Below are positions 16,976 through 25,328 of a DNA stretch of 64,000 nucleotides, in pieces; the first letter of the stretch is position 1, and each line of letters starts with the position of its first letter. A program made the translations under genes and the position numbers. Source of the stretch: Bradyrhizobium diazoefficiens. GTDB lineage: Bacteria > Pseudomonadota > Alphaproteobacteria > Rhizobiales > Xanthobacteraceae. Below the pieces are notes generated by a model that did no database searches, was not told the DNA's origin, and saw only the letters and a list, made by a program, of their open reading frames with translations. The stretch is taken from assembly GCF_018129965.1 (NCBI RefSeq), contig NZ_JAFCKW010000025.1, positions 23,376-87,375 on the forward strand, read 5' to 3'.

Positions 16976-17785
16976 ATGAAGTTCCGTGTCGGATTCGAAA
17001 TGCTGTACGACTTCCCGCAGCCGACACCGATGATCATGGTGCTGGGCACGCATTTCACACGCGCGTCCGATGTCATCGTGCCGGACTTCGTCACCTCGAC
17101 GCCTGCGGTCGAGATCACGCCCTATCGCGACATGTTCGGAAATTGGTGTAGCCGCATGGTCGCGCCGGCCGGCCGCATGCGCCTTGCCGCTGATGGCGTC
17201 GTGCGCGACAACGGCCTGCCGGATCCTGTGGTTGCCTCGGCTGTTCAGCACAGGATCGAAGAGCTTCCGGCCGATACGCTGGTCTACCTGCTGGGCAGCC
17301 GCTATTGCGAGACCGATCGGCTCTCGGAGATCGCCTGGAAGCTGTTCGAGAAGACGCCGCCGGGTTGGGCGCGGGTGCAGGCGATCTGCGATTTCGTCCA
17401 CCGCCACATCGCCTTCGGCTACGAGCATGCGCGCGCCACCAAGACCGCGTGGGAGGCGTACCAGGAGGGCAAGGGTGTCTGCCGCGATTATGCGCATCTG
17501 GCCATTGCATTCTGCCGCTGCATGAACATTCCCGCGCGCTATTGCACCGGATATCTGAGCGACGTCGGTACGCCCAAGCCTTGGGCCGTCGGCGATTTCG
17601 CCGGCTGGTTCGAGGCCTATCTCGGCGGGCGCTGGCACACGTTCGATGCGCGCAACAACGAGCCGCGCCAGGGCCGCATCCTGATCGCGCAGGGGCGCGA
17701 TGCCTGCGACGTTCCGATCACGCAGACGTTCGGACCCAACGAGCTGGTCAGCTTCAAGGTCTGGACCGACGAGATCGCGCCTTGA
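16976..17785 (+). CDS. transglutaminase-like superfamily protein
   Basis: 269 residues with AAAGGG 7 nt before the ATG. An N-terminal beta-sandwich (about 1-100) is followed by a transglutaminase core with Cys169 in GVCRDYAH, His221 in GRWHTFD and Asp224 in FDAR, a complete Cys-His-Asp triad. No signal peptide, so probably cytoplasmic. Proteins of this architecture are annotated as putative cysteine proteases or amidases. Converges with the PAS gene 20 bp away. Confidence 0.87.
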   Translation: MKFRVGFEMLYDFPQPTPMIMVLGTHFTRASDVIVPDFVTSTPAVEITPYRDMFGNWCSRMVAPAGRMRLAADGVVRDNGLPDPVVASAVQHRIEELPADTLVYLLGSRYCETDRLSEIAWKLFEKTPPGWARVQAICDFVHRHIAFGYEHARATKTAWEAYQEGKGVCRDYAHLAIAFCRCMNIPARYCTGYLSDVGTPKPWAVGDFAGWFEAYLGGRWHTFDARNNEPRQGRILIAQGRDACDVPITQTFGPNELVSFKVWTDEIAP

Positions 17786-17805
17786 TCGCGGCACGATAGA
17801 GCTCG

Positions 17806-18360
17806 CTACCTCAGCCCCTCATACACCATCAGTCCCCGAGCGATCTGCAACTTGCGGATCGCCCGCGGCAACAGTTTCTCCGGCTGGTGCAGATAGCGCC
17901 AGGAGGTGAGGGTGAGGGCGCCGAGCGTGCCGCACTCGTCGGCGAACGGCGCGAGCACGCCGGTGACGCTCACAGGCGTATGCGGGCGGGCGTTGAAGGG
18001 CAGCAGCAAGAGTTCGAGATGCGCCTTGCTGCCGTCCTCGCGCGCAGCGGTGACGCCGGCGATGGCGCCCAGCGTCTCGTCTGCGACGATCGTCGTGATC
18101 TCCTCGATCTCGCCGCGGCTGGCTTCGGTGAACAGCGCCGCAAAACTCTGGTCCTTGAGGTCGCGTCCCGCCAGCGCGCAGACGCGCGTGCCGGCGACGC
18201 GGAACGGGAAGCCGAGGTTTTGCTCGCTGGCCAGCACGAAGATGTCGCCGAGCAGTTCGCGGACGGCGGCCGGATCGATGTCAGCCCGATCAGGGGCGCG
18301 CGCCGCGCCGCGCTTCTTATCCCAATACGCGAAGAACGCGCGGCTGGACGGATGTTTCAT
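17806..18360 (-). CDS. PAS domain protein (PAS_5 type)
   Basis: About 184 residues from the ATG at 18360 (MKHPSSRAFFAYWDKKRG). An ATG at 18399 is in frame, but it lies inside an inverted repeat, so I prefer the shorter form. The whole protein matches the short alphaproteobacterial PAS family that starts with a YWxxxRG helix and has DIFVLAS...FPFRVAGTRVCALAGRDL and a final SWRYL strand region. No output domain is present, so it is a sensor or scaffold only. Ligand unknown. Confidence 0.75.
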   Translation of the reverse strand: MKHPSSRAFFAYWDKKRGAARAPDRADIDPAAVRELLGDIFVLASEQNLGFPFRVAGTRVCALAGRDLKDQSFAALFTEASRGEIEEITTIVADETLGAIAGVTAAREDGSKAHLELLLLPFNARPHTPVSVTGVLAPFADECGTLGALTLTSWRYLHQPEKLLPRAIRKLQIARGLMVYEGLR

Positions 18361-18390
18361 GACTGTACGCTTTACCCCGGGGGACATCTG

Positions 18391-18410
18391 GCGGGACAAA
18401 TCTGTCCCGC
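18391..18410. promoter_or_regulatory. inverted repeat GCGGGACA-AATC-TGTCCCGC upstream of the PAS gene
   Basis: Perfect 8-bp arms with a 4-nt spacer, ending 31 nt before the chosen PAS start. A further GGGACA half-site lies at about 18381-18386. Symmetry and position suit a repressor site for the PAS gene. It could also form an RNA hairpin. Regulator not identified. Confidence 0.35.
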
Positions 18411-18639
18411 TTCAGCGCACCCGCGATCCCTTTCTTGTTGTGCAGGAGGGGATTTGCAGCGTCCATGCCGCAGAGGCGTTTTCGCACCCGCTTGCCCAGC
18501 CTTTGCGTCATTAACGTTAAATTAACTATGCGCTTTGCGCCGGCCGCATCGCTGCTATGGTGATCGCGGTCGCAAGCCTCGCCGCTTTCTCCAGGTTCTC
18601 GGCGGGGCCTGTACACGGGCGTCAAACAGTTTGGTCACG

Positions 18640-18737
18640 GGCCGCGGGGAGGGGTGGGGATACTCCTTATTCCTCTCGGCACCGGAAGACCGACACGGAC
18701 AGGCAGGGCTTTCCCAGGGCCCTGCTTTTTCCTTTTG
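18640..18737 (+). ncRNA. candidate terminated leader or small RNA before the rhomboid gene
   Basis: The plus-strand stretch before the rhomboid start contains GGGGAGGGGTGGGGAT (18646-18661), a small TCGG...CCGA stem (about 18676-18693), and then a clear intrinsic terminator at 18703-18737. A terminator this far upstream of the next start, with no plus-strand gene before it, implies a short transcript or an attenuator. The 16-nt G-rich block is the exact reverse complement of the loop of the candidate sRNA at 8179-8265. 5' end unknown. Confidence 0.35.
18703..18737 (+). terminator. intrinsic terminator upstream of the rhomboid gene
   Basis: Stem GCAGGGC / GCCCTGC (18703-18709 with 18719-18725), 9-nt loop, then TTTTTCCTTTT. 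The T-tract points along the plus strand. It lies about 40 bp before the rhomboid start, so it either ends a separate RNA or attenuates the rhomboid mRNA. Confidence 0.75.
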
Positions 18738-18775
18738 TGCACTTGCGCAAGGCCGTCAAAGGCGACTATCTCCAA

Positions 18776-19633
18776 GTGGATCGCTCCGATCGCGCTGAAA
18801 GCAAAGCTGCCTTGGATTCCCCGCACAATTCTCCGCCGCACGATCCGACGCCGGATCTGCCGGCCGTCGTCGAGGACGCTCCGCGCGAGCCCATCCTGAC
18901 GCTGCCGGTCGCGCTGACGGCCTATATCGTGCTGCTGGCGGTGATCCATTTGCGGATGCTGCTGCCGCCGGAACTGGAGAACTGGACCATCGACGTCTTC
19001 GGCTTCATCCCGAAGCGCTACGATTCCTCGCTGCTCAATCTGCAGATTCCCGGCGGAGCCGGCGCCAAGGTCTGGACCTTCGTCACCTATTCGCTGCTCC
19101 ACGCCAATCTGACACATCTCGGCTTCAACGTGCTGTGGCTGCTGCCGTTCGGCAGTGCGCTGGCGCGGCGCTTTGGAGCCGTCAGGTTCTTCCTGTTCCT
19201 CGCGGTGACGGCGGCGGCGGGCGCGCTCGCCCATCTCGTCACCCATGAGCATGCGGTGGCGCCGATGATCGGCGCCTCGGCCTCGGTGTCGGGCGCGATG
19301 GCCGCGGCCATTCGTTTTGCCTTCGCGCGCGGCAGCTTCCTGTCGTTCAGCCGATCGGATGCCGATACCGCCGCGAGGGTCCCTGCGCTGCCGCTGTCGC
19401 GCGCGCTGCGCGACGGGCGGGTGGTCGGCTTCCTCGCGGTATGGTTCGGCGTCAACATCATCTTCGGCGTCGGTGCGATCGGGGTCGACTCCGAGACCAC
19501 CAGCGTCGCCTGGCAGGCGCATATCGGCGGCTTCGTTGCAGGCCTGCTGCTGTTCGCGCTGTTCGACCCCGTGCCGCGCATACGAAGCGATGCTGCGGAT
19601 GCGTCGTCACAGGACGTTTCAGATCGTCCTTGA
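18776..19633 (+). CDS. rhomboid family intramembrane serine protease
   Basis: About 285 residues from the GTG at 18776. The open frame extends further upstream but crosses the terminator, so its first 73 codons are unlikely to be coding. A TTG at 18812 is also possible. Six membrane helices are seen. The catalytic Ser168 lies in MIGASASVSGAMAA and His249 in WQAHIGGFVAG. The loop-1 region WTFVTYSLLHANLTHLGFNVLWL is typical, with the helix-2 His and Asn. Cleaves membrane proteins within the bilayer; substrates unknown. Confidence 0.88.
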   Translation: MDRSDRAESKAALDSPHNSPPHDPTPDLPAVVEDAPREPILTLPVALTAYIVLLAVIHLRMLLPPELENWTIDVFGFIPKRYDSSLLNLQIPGGAGAKVWTFVTYSLLHANLTHLGFNVLWLLPFGSALARRFGAVRFFLFLAVTAAAGALAHLVTHEHAVAPMIGASASVSGAMAAAIRFAFARGSFLSFSRSDADTAARVPALPLSRALRDGRVVGFLAVWFGVNIIFGVGAIGVDSETTSVAWQAHIGGFVAGLLLFALFDPVPRIRSDAADASSQDVSDRP

Positions 19634-19822
19634 AGCTGTGCTTGCGGCCCGGCCCGAATTCATCCATCATTCCCGAGACGAATGTTTAGGAGCGACAAGC
19701 CTGTAGAGGCAACGCTTCCACGAGCGCCTGAGCGTTACACCGGCGCCTGAACTGTTACTTGAAGACTCGACGAACAAGTCCGGACCGCGAAAAGCGGCCG
19801 GGTCCTTTTCAGGGAGGCGACA

Positions 19823-20251
19823 ATGACGGTACGTTCCATTCTCAATACCAAGGGCCACCAGATCATGAGCGTCGAGCCCGGCGCCAAGCTCTCGGCCGCG
19901 GTCAAGCTGCTTGGCGAGAAGAAGATCGGCGCGGTGCTGGTGATGAACCAGAGCCGGCTCGAAGGCATCCTGTCCGAGCGCGACATCGTGCGCGTGATCG
20001 GCGAGCGCGGCGCCGCCGCGCTGGAGGAGCCGGTCTCCGAGGTCATGACCCGCAAGGTCGTGAGCTGCAAGGAGAGCGATACGGTCGCCGAGCTCATGGA
20101 GATGATGACCACCGGCAAGTTCCGCCATCTGCCTGTGATCGACAACGGCAAGGTGGTCGGCCTGATCTCGATCGGCGACATCGTCAAGCGCCGCGTCCAG
20201 GAATTCGAGTCCGAGCAGGAAGCCCTGCGCGACTACATCAAGACGGCCTGA
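19823..20251 (+). CDS. CBS domain pair protein
   Basis: 142 residues, preceded by AGGGAGG. Made of two CBS motifs and nothing else: residues about 7-65 (ILNTKGHQIMSVEPGAKLSAAV...GILSERDIVRVI) and about 72-130 (VSEVMTRKVVSCKESDTVAELM...VVGLISIGDIVKRR). Such pairs bind adenine nucleotides and sense energy state. It converges with the patatin gene, 7 bp between stops. In rhizobia this type is usually annotated only as a CBS domain protein. Confidence 0.87.
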   Translation: MTVRSILNTKGHQIMSVEPGAKLSAAVKLLGEKKIGAVLVMNQSRLEGILSERDIVRVIGERGAAALEEPVSEVMTRKVVSCKESDTVAELMEMMTTGKFRHLPVIDNGKVVGLISIGDIVKRRVQEFESEQEALRDYIKTA

Positions 20252-20258
20252 CCGAAGT

Positions 20259-21299
20259 TTACTCGCCCGCCTTGTTCGTTTCTTTGGGCGCATGGCCCGC
20301 GGGCGCCGGTGCGAGCACCTCGATCGCCTCCTGGATCGACTCCAGCGCGCGCTCGGCCGCGCGGGCGCCGTGTGCGATCAGATCCTCGGCGCGGTGGAAG
20401 TCGAACCAGCCGAACTGGCCGACCCGCGGCGAGATCAGCAGGTCCGGCGGATCGCCCGCGAGGCGCGCGCGGGTGATGCGATCCTGCATGATGTTGAAGG
20501 CGTCCACCATCACCGAGGAGATGCCGGGACGTCCGGCGCTGCCGAAGAACTCGCGCTTCATGGCCTTCTCGGCCGAGAACAGGCGCGGGAAGCGCCGCTT
20601 GGCCGTCGGCTCTTCGGCCTCCGGCGCAACAGGTGCGGGCATCGCGCCGTGCGAATAGATCGTCGTGGAATGGGTGAAGATGTCGCTGGAAAGATTTGCG
20701 GCGATGACGATTTCGGCGCCGAGCGCCCGCGCGGCCGAGACCGGCACCGGGTTCACCAGCGCGCCGTCGACCAGCCAGCGGTCGCCGATCAGGATGGGCG
20801 CGAAGATGCCGGGCAGGGCGTAAGAGGCGCGCATCGCATCGACCACGCGGCCGCGCGTCAGCCAGATCTCGTGGCCGGTGCGGACTTCGGTCGCAACCGT
20901 CGCGAACTTGATGGGGAGGTCTTCGACCAGGGTCTGGCCCATGGCCTCCTCGAGCCGGCTTGCGAGCTTCTCGCCGCCGAGCAGGCCGGAGCCGTTGAGA
21001 CGAATGTCGAGATAGCCGAGGATGTTGCGCATCCCCTGCAGGCTCCGCCCCCATTCCTCCAGCGAGTCGAGCTGGCCGGCCGCATAGGCGCCGCCGACCA
21101 CGGCGCCGATGGAGGTGCCGACCACGACGTCGGGAACGATCCCGTTGGCGATCAGGGTTCGAAGGATCCCGATATGGGCAAAGCCGCGCGCCGCGCCGCC
21201 CCCGAGCGCAAGGCCAATGACCGGCCGCCGAATGCTGCCAAGCCCGACCTTTTCGCCATTGGAGCCGTTCGCGCTCCGACCTTTCAGGATATCCAGCAC
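20259..21299 (-). CDS. patatin-like phospholipase family protein
   Basis: 346 residues from the GTG at 21299, which has AGGAGAG 6 nt upstream; the 49 codons before it look unlike protein. The oxyanion glycine stretch GLALGGGAARGFAHIG is followed by the nucleophile Ser63 in GTSIGAV, and the catalytic Asp is in WLVDGALVNP. A serine-aspartate dyad lipid acyl hydrolase of the RssA/YchK-like bacterial patatins. No signal peptide, so cytoplasmic or membrane-peripheral. Confidence 0.88.
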   Translation of the reverse strand: MLDILKGRSANGSNGEKVGLGSIRRPVIGLALGGGAARGFAHIGILRTLIANGIVPDVVVGTSIGAVVGGAYAAGQLDSLEEWGRSLQGMRNILGYLDIRLNGSGLLGGEKLASRLEEAMGQTLVEDLPIKFATVATEVRTGHEIWLTRGRVVDAMRASYALPGIFAPILIGDRWLVDGALVNPVPVSAARALGAEIVIAANLSSDIFTHSTTIYSHGAMPAPVAPEAEEPTAKRRFPRLFSAEKAMKREFFGSAGRPGISSVMVDAFNIMQDRITRARLAGDPPDLLISPRVGQFGWFDFHRAEDLIAHGARAAERALESIQEAIEVLAPAPAGHAPKETNKAGE

Positions 21300-21543
21300 C
21301 GAAACTCTCCTACCCGGGCCAGCTCTCTCAGCAGAGTAGGCACCGCCATTCCGCTTCGCCAGAACGAGGCAGAAGCATGGTTTATACCGTTCGGGAAGCA
21401 GCGCGGCAGCAGTGTGGCGGGTCCCGGCTGGCTTGTCCGTGATCACGCAGGCGTCAACCCGGTTCCATGGAGCCGGAACGGACCGTATTTCCAGGGATAT
21501 CAGAGGCTTGAATTTGCCGCGTTTTCAGTGAAAAGCAGATGGC

Positions 21544-22620
21544 ATGACACGCGGGGGTGACGGCATCATCGGATGGCGGCGCGGCGGCAGGCTGCTGCCG
21601 GCGCTCGTCCTTGCTGCGTGCGTCGTCTCCCTTCTCGGCCAAAGTGCTGCGCAGGCGCAGCTTTTCTCCGATCGTCCGCCGCCGGTGCCCCCCGCATCGG
21701 TGCCCGACCCCGGCGGGGCCGTGAGCCTGGCGCCCCCCACCGGTCCCGGCGCCGGCCCGCCGAGCCTGCCTCCGACCCTGATTCAGCCGAATACGCCCAG
21801 CATGCCGCCGCCCGCGGTTGCGACTGTGCCGTCTGCCCCGCCGCTCACCGCCGCCGTGCCCGGACAAGGCGTGCTGTCGCTGACCGCAAAGTATGGCAAG
21901 GACACCCCGCCGATCAACAGCGGCCTCGTCTGGCGGGTGTTTGCCGATCGCCCCGATGAGAACGGCACCTTCAAGCTGATCCGCGAGGACCGCAGCGCCA
22001 CGCCGAACATCGTCCTGCCGCCCGGCAATTACGTCGTGCATGTCGCCTTCGGCCTCGTCAGCGCCGTGCGTACCGTCAGCCTCAAGGCCGAGACCGACCG
22101 CGAAGCATTCGTGCTGCCGGCCGGCGGCCTGCGTATCGAGGGCCGCGTCGGCACCAGCCGCATCCCGCAGAACCAGATCTCGTTCGCGATCTACAAGGGC
22201 AGCCAGTTTGAAACCGGCGAGCGCGCCTCGCTGGTGCCGAACGTCGCCGCCGGCGACGTCGTGCTGATCCCCGAGGGCACCTACTACATCATCTCCAACT
22301 ATGGCGACGCCAATTCGGTGGTGCGTTCGGACATCCGCGTCCAGGCCGGCAAGCTCACCGACGTCACCATCACCCACCGCGCCGCCGTGATCACGCTCAA
22401 GCTCGTCAGCGACAAGGGCGGCGAGGCTCTCGCCAACACCGCCTGGTCGGTGCTGACCCCCGGCGGCGACGTCATCAAGGAATCGATCGGCGCCTTCCCG
22501 CGCGTCGTGCTCTCCGAAGGAGAATACCGCGCCATCGCCAAGAACGAGGGCAAGGTCTACGAGCGCGGTTTCAACGTCGTGAACGGCGTCGACGGCGAAG
22601 TGGAAGTCGTGGCGCGCTGA
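21544..22620 (+). CDS. unknown exported proline-rich/beta-sandwich protein
   Basis: 358 residues. Basic N-terminus and hydrophobic 18-32 ending AQAQ give a Sec signal peptide. Residues about 40-100 are proline-rich and probably disordered. From about 105 on there are repeated beta-rich modules with the pattern VLPPGNYVVHVAFG, LIPEGTYYIISNYG, VLSEGEYRAIAKNEG, each ending in a Pro/Glu-Gly-x-Tyr turn. These look like three carboxypeptidase-regulatory or PEGA-like sandwich repeats. I do not recognise a named family. Divergent from the patatin gene. Confidence 0.75.
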   Translation: MTRGGDGIIGWRRGGRLLPALVLAACVVSLLGQSAAQAQLFSDRPPPVPPASVPDPGGAVSLAPPTGPGAGPPSLPPTLIQPNTPSMPPPAVATVPSAPPLTAAVPGQGVLSLTAKYGKDTPPINSGLVWRVFADRPDENGTFKLIREDRSATPNIVLPPGNYVVHVAFGLVSAVRTVSLKAETDREAFVLPAGGLRIEGRVGTSRIPQNQISFAIYKGSQFETGERASLVPNVAAGDVVLIPEGTYYIISNYGDANSVVRSDIRVQAGKLTDVTITHRAAVITLKLVSDKGGEALANTAWSVLTPGGDVIKESIGAFPRVVLSEGEYRAIAKNEGKVYERGFNVVNGVDGEVEVVAR

Positions 22621-22623
22621 TTT

Positions 22624-22766
22624 CGTGTCCCTGAGGCGGTACGGTATGAAATGCCGCTCCGCAGAACCGGGACCCAGAAGGCCACAAGCGCATGTCTCGA
22701 CGGGGATGGGTCCGGCTCTGCAGCGCACCGCTGAAGGAGCGCTGCGCTGCGTCCGGGGCACGAGAC
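22624..22766 (-). repeat. dispersed repeat, type C, inverted copy
   Basis: Read on the minus strand it gives CTCGTGCCCCGGACGCAGCG..., then GGTGCGCTGCAGAGCCGG, CTGGGTCCCGG and GGGACAC, aligning along its length with 28004-28141. Lies between two convergent genes. Confidence 0.7.
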
Positions 22767-22791
22767 CACGAAGCGAAGGGGCGTCCAAAGC

Positions 22792-23685
22792 TCACTTCCG
22801 ATACCGCAGCGCCTCCACCAGCACCGCGAACGCCGGTGTCGGCTGCCGGCGGCTCGGATAATACAAATGATAGCCCGCGAACGGCGCGCACCAGTCGGCA
22901 AGCACGCGGACCAGCCGTCCGTCGGCGATGTCACGCTTCACCAGATCTTCGGGGATATAGGCGAGGCCAAGTCCCGCCAGTACGGCATTCATCCTGAGCA
23001 GGCCGGTGTTGAACACGAGCTGGCCGTCGACGCGCACCTTCACGGCGCGGCCGCGCTTCTCGAACTCCCAGGCATAGATCCCGCCATAGGTCGGCAGACG
23101 CAGGTTGATGCAAGAGTGCTCGGTGAGATCCTGCGGCTGCTTCGGCTTGCCTCGCGTTGCAAAATAGGCGGGCGCGCCGACCACGGCCATGCGCATTTCC
23201 GGTCCGATCCGCACCGCAATCATGTCCTTGGCAACCTGTTCACCGAGACGCACGCCGGCATCATAGCGCTCGGCGACGATGTCGGTCAGGCCGTAGTCGA
23301 CGACGAGCTCGACCTTGATGTCAGGATAGCGCGGCAGCAGTTTTGCGAGCGTCGGCCACAGGATCGTCTGCGCCGAATGTTCGCCGGTGGTAATGCGGAC
23401 GGTTCCGGCCGGCGTCTCGCGCAGCGCCGTCAGCGCCGACAGCTCCGCGTCGATCTCCTCGAAGCGCGGCCCGATATTGCGCAGCAGGCGCTCGCCCGCC
23501 TCAGTCGGTGCGACGCTGCGGGTGGTGCGGGTGAGTAGCCGCAGGCCGAGCCTTTCCTCCAGGCCGCGCACCGTGTGGCTTAGCGCCGATTGCGAGACGC
23601 CGAGTTGCGCGGCGGCGCGGGTAAAGCTGCGCTCGCGCGCGACCGCGAGAAAGGCGAGGAGGTCGTTGATGTTGGTGCGGGCCAT
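22792..23685 (-). CDS. LysR family transcriptional regulator
   Basis: 297 residues. N-terminal winged helix-turn-helix (residues about 3-62, with FTRAAAQLGVSQSALSHTVRGLEERLGLRLLTR), then a two-lobed periplasmic-binding-type effector domain. Encoded 102 bp from the divergent aldo/keto reductase, which it probably controls. Close to the LysR group seen next to oxidoreductases; effector unknown. Confidence 0.9.
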   Translation of the reverse strand: MARTNINDLLAFLAVARERSFTRAAAQLGVSQSALSHTVRGLEERLGLRLLTRTTRSVAPTEAGERLLRNIGPRFEEIDAELSALTALRETPAGTVRITTGEHSAQTILWPTLAKLLPRYPDIKVELVVDYGLTDIVAERYDAGVRLGEQVAKDMIAVRIGPEMRMAVVGAPAYFATRGKPKQPQDLTEHSCINLRLPTYGGIYAWEFEKRGRAVKVRVDGQLVFNTGLLRMNAVLAGLGLAYIPEDLVKRDIADGRLVRVLADWCAPFAGYHLYYPSRRQPTPAFAVLVEALRYRK

Positions 23686-23710
23686 TCATGAATCCAGATC
23701 ATGAGTTCAT
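23685..23710. promoter_or_regulatory. candidate LysR binding site
   Basis: The 5' edge of the LysR gene and its upstream DNA carry TTCATGAA and, 13 nt on, ATGAGTTCAT. Together they give inverted ATGAA...TTCAT arms, in a size range that LysR dimers use. An AT-rich tract follows (about 23710-23730). Autoregulation and control of the divergent reductase are inferred. Confidence 0.35.
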
Positions 23711-23787
23711 ACCAATTTTATCATCTAATTGCAGGGCGGGAAGCGGCCTAAGTTCGCAGTCAACGCGATTTTCGAAGGAGAGCTGCA

Positions 23788-24771
23788 ATGCAAACGCGCC
23801 AATTGGGCACCAGCCGTCTTGAGGTTTCCGCCCTCGGTCTCGGCTGCATGGGGCTGAGCTATGGCTACGGCCCTGCGACCGAGAAGACGCAGGCGATCAC
23901 CCTGATCAGGGCCGCATTCGAGCGTGGCGTGACCTTGTTCGACACCGCGGAGGCCTATGGCCCCTTTCTCAACGAGGAACTGCTGGGTGAGGCGCTTGCG
24001 CCGTTCCGCGACAAGGTGGCGATCGCCACCAAATTCGGCTTCAAGGGCGGCAAGGTCGACGCCGGTCTCGACAGCTCACCCGCCAACGTGAAGGCCGTGG
24101 CCGAGGCGGCGCTGAAGCGACTCAAGACCGATCGCATCGATCTATTTTATCAGCACCGCGTCGATCCAGGCGTGCCTATCGAGGAGACCGCGGGCGCGGT
24201 CAAGGATCTGATCCGCGACGGCAAAGTCCTGCATTTCGGCATGTCGGAGGCGGGCGCCTCGAGCATCCGCCGTGCTCATGCGGTGCAGCCGGTGACCGCA
24301 TTGCAAAGCGAGTATTCGCTGTGGTGGCGCGAGCCGGAACTGGAGATTTTGCCAACCCTTGAGGAACTCGGCATCGGCTTCGTTCCATTCAGTCCGCTCG
24401 GCAAGGGCTTCCTGACCGGCGCGATCACCGAGAGCACGACATTCGACAGCAGCGATTTCCGCAACATCGTACCGCGATTATCACCTAGCGCACGAAAATC
24501 CAACCAGACGCTGGTCGCCCTGCTTGGCGAGATCGCTGCGGCCAGGAAGGTGACGCCGGCGCAGATCGCGCTGGCCTGGCTGCTCGCGCAGAAGCCCTGG
24601 ATCGTGCCGATCCCCGGCACCACTAAGCTGCACAGGCTCGAGGAGAATCTTGGCGCTGCCGCGGTGACACTGTCGAAAGCCGATCTCTCGGCCATTGCAG
24701 CGGTGCTGGCCAAGGTGGCCGTGCAGGGGGATCGCTATCCTGCGCATTTGCAAGCGCGAGTCGGTCGATAA
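23788..24771 (+). CDS. aldo/keto reductase
   Basis: 327 residues, AAGGAGAG 6 nt before the ATG. (beta/alpha)8 barrel of the AKR12/13-like YajO/perakine-reductase type. The tetrad is visible: Asp in LFDTAEAYG with its Tyr four residues on, Lys in IATKFGFKGG and His in YQHRVD. The C-terminal NADPH phosphate site is PIPGTTKLHRLEENLGA. Reduces a small aldehyde or ketone with NADPH. Probably regulated by the divergent LysR. Confidence 0.92.
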   Translation: MQTRQLGTSRLEVSALGLGCMGLSYGYGPATEKTQAITLIRAAFERGVTLFDTAEAYGPFLNEELLGEALAPFRDKVAIATKFGFKGGKVDAGLDSSPANVKAVAEAALKRLKTDRIDLFYQHRVDPGVPIEETAGAVKDLIRDGKVLHFGMSEAGASSIRRAHAVQPVTALQSEYSLWWREPELEILPTLEELGIGFVPFSPLGKGFLTGAITESTTFDSSDFRNIVPRLSPSARKSNQTLVALLGEIAAARKVTPAQIALAWLLAQKPWIVPIPGTTKLHRLEENLGAAAVTLSKADLSAIAAVLAKVAVQGDRYPAHLQARVGR

Positions 24772-25072
24772 ATCCCGGCCGTGGGGTCCGGTGAGCGTTC
24801 GCTTACCGGACGTACGGCTCTGTGTTCGGATTTGAATACCCGACCGCACCGTCACGCTGCATTGGCGAGGCCGAAAAACACCGGTGACGCCGGCTTATTC
24901 CATCGGTTTTCCGACGCCGGCACCCGAGCGAAAGATACATATTTCCGATAGTCAATTTCATTCGCTTTCCGTTTTGCTGGGTTATATGTCGGTTATCCTT
25001 CATATGGGGGAGGCTGGAGCGGGTTTGTGCACCTGCGAAACCGGCACGAAACAGGGGACCAAGCCCGTCGGC

Positions 25073-25267
25073 ATGTACGAAGTGATCCTCACCAGGCGCA
25101 AGCGGTTCGGCTGGCGATGGCAGGTGTGCGACCAGTCCGGCAAGATCTTTGCCGATGGCTTCGAGCGCACGCGGCCGTCGGCCAAATATCATGGCGAGCG
25201 CGCACTATTTTTCCTGTTGTCGCAAGCCTATCTGCGCAAGCGATCCGCCGCGTCCAGCGAGGACTAG
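25073..25267 (+). CDS. small conserved hypothetical protein
   Basis: 64 residues from the ATG at 25073 (MYEVILTRRKRFGWRWQV). The open frame extends to 24884, but its first 63 codons are not convincing. It is basic and aromatic-rich, with a beta-strand-like CDQSGKIFADGFERTRPSAKY followed by an amphipathic helix ERALFFLLSQAYLRKR. I recall similar short proteins from Bradyrhizobium genomes but know no function. Part of the preceding space (24787-24812) is a strong GTCCGGT / ACCGGAC hairpin. Confidence 0.6.
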   Translation: MYEVILTRRKRFGWRWQVCDQSGKIFADGFERTRPSAKYHGERALFFLLSQAYLRKRSAASSED

Positions 25268-25286
25268 CGGCGCGGTGGCCTTGTCG

Positions 25287-25313
25287 CCCGGATTTCGCGG
25301 AGCTCCATCCGGG
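25287..25313. terminator. hairpin between convergent genes, short relative of repeat type A
   Basis: CCCGGAT / ATCCGGG arms around a 13-nt loop, between a plus-strand stop at 25267 and a minus-strand stop at 25329. The edges (GTCGCCCGGAT) match the start of type A copy 2, so it may be a shortened repeat acting as a 3' end. No T-tract. Confidence 0.4.
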
Positions 25314-25328
25314 AGACAGACCCAAGCC

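Noticed and set aside
18670..18700. SRP (4.5S) RNA resemblance around CACCGGAAGACCG
   Set aside because: A GGAA in a small stem is present, but the conserved domain IV loop sequence and flanking bulge are missing.
18557..18775. N-terminal extension of the rhomboid open frame
   Set aside because: Runs through a strong intrinsic terminator and has no rhomboid similarity; translation probably begins at the GTG at 18776.
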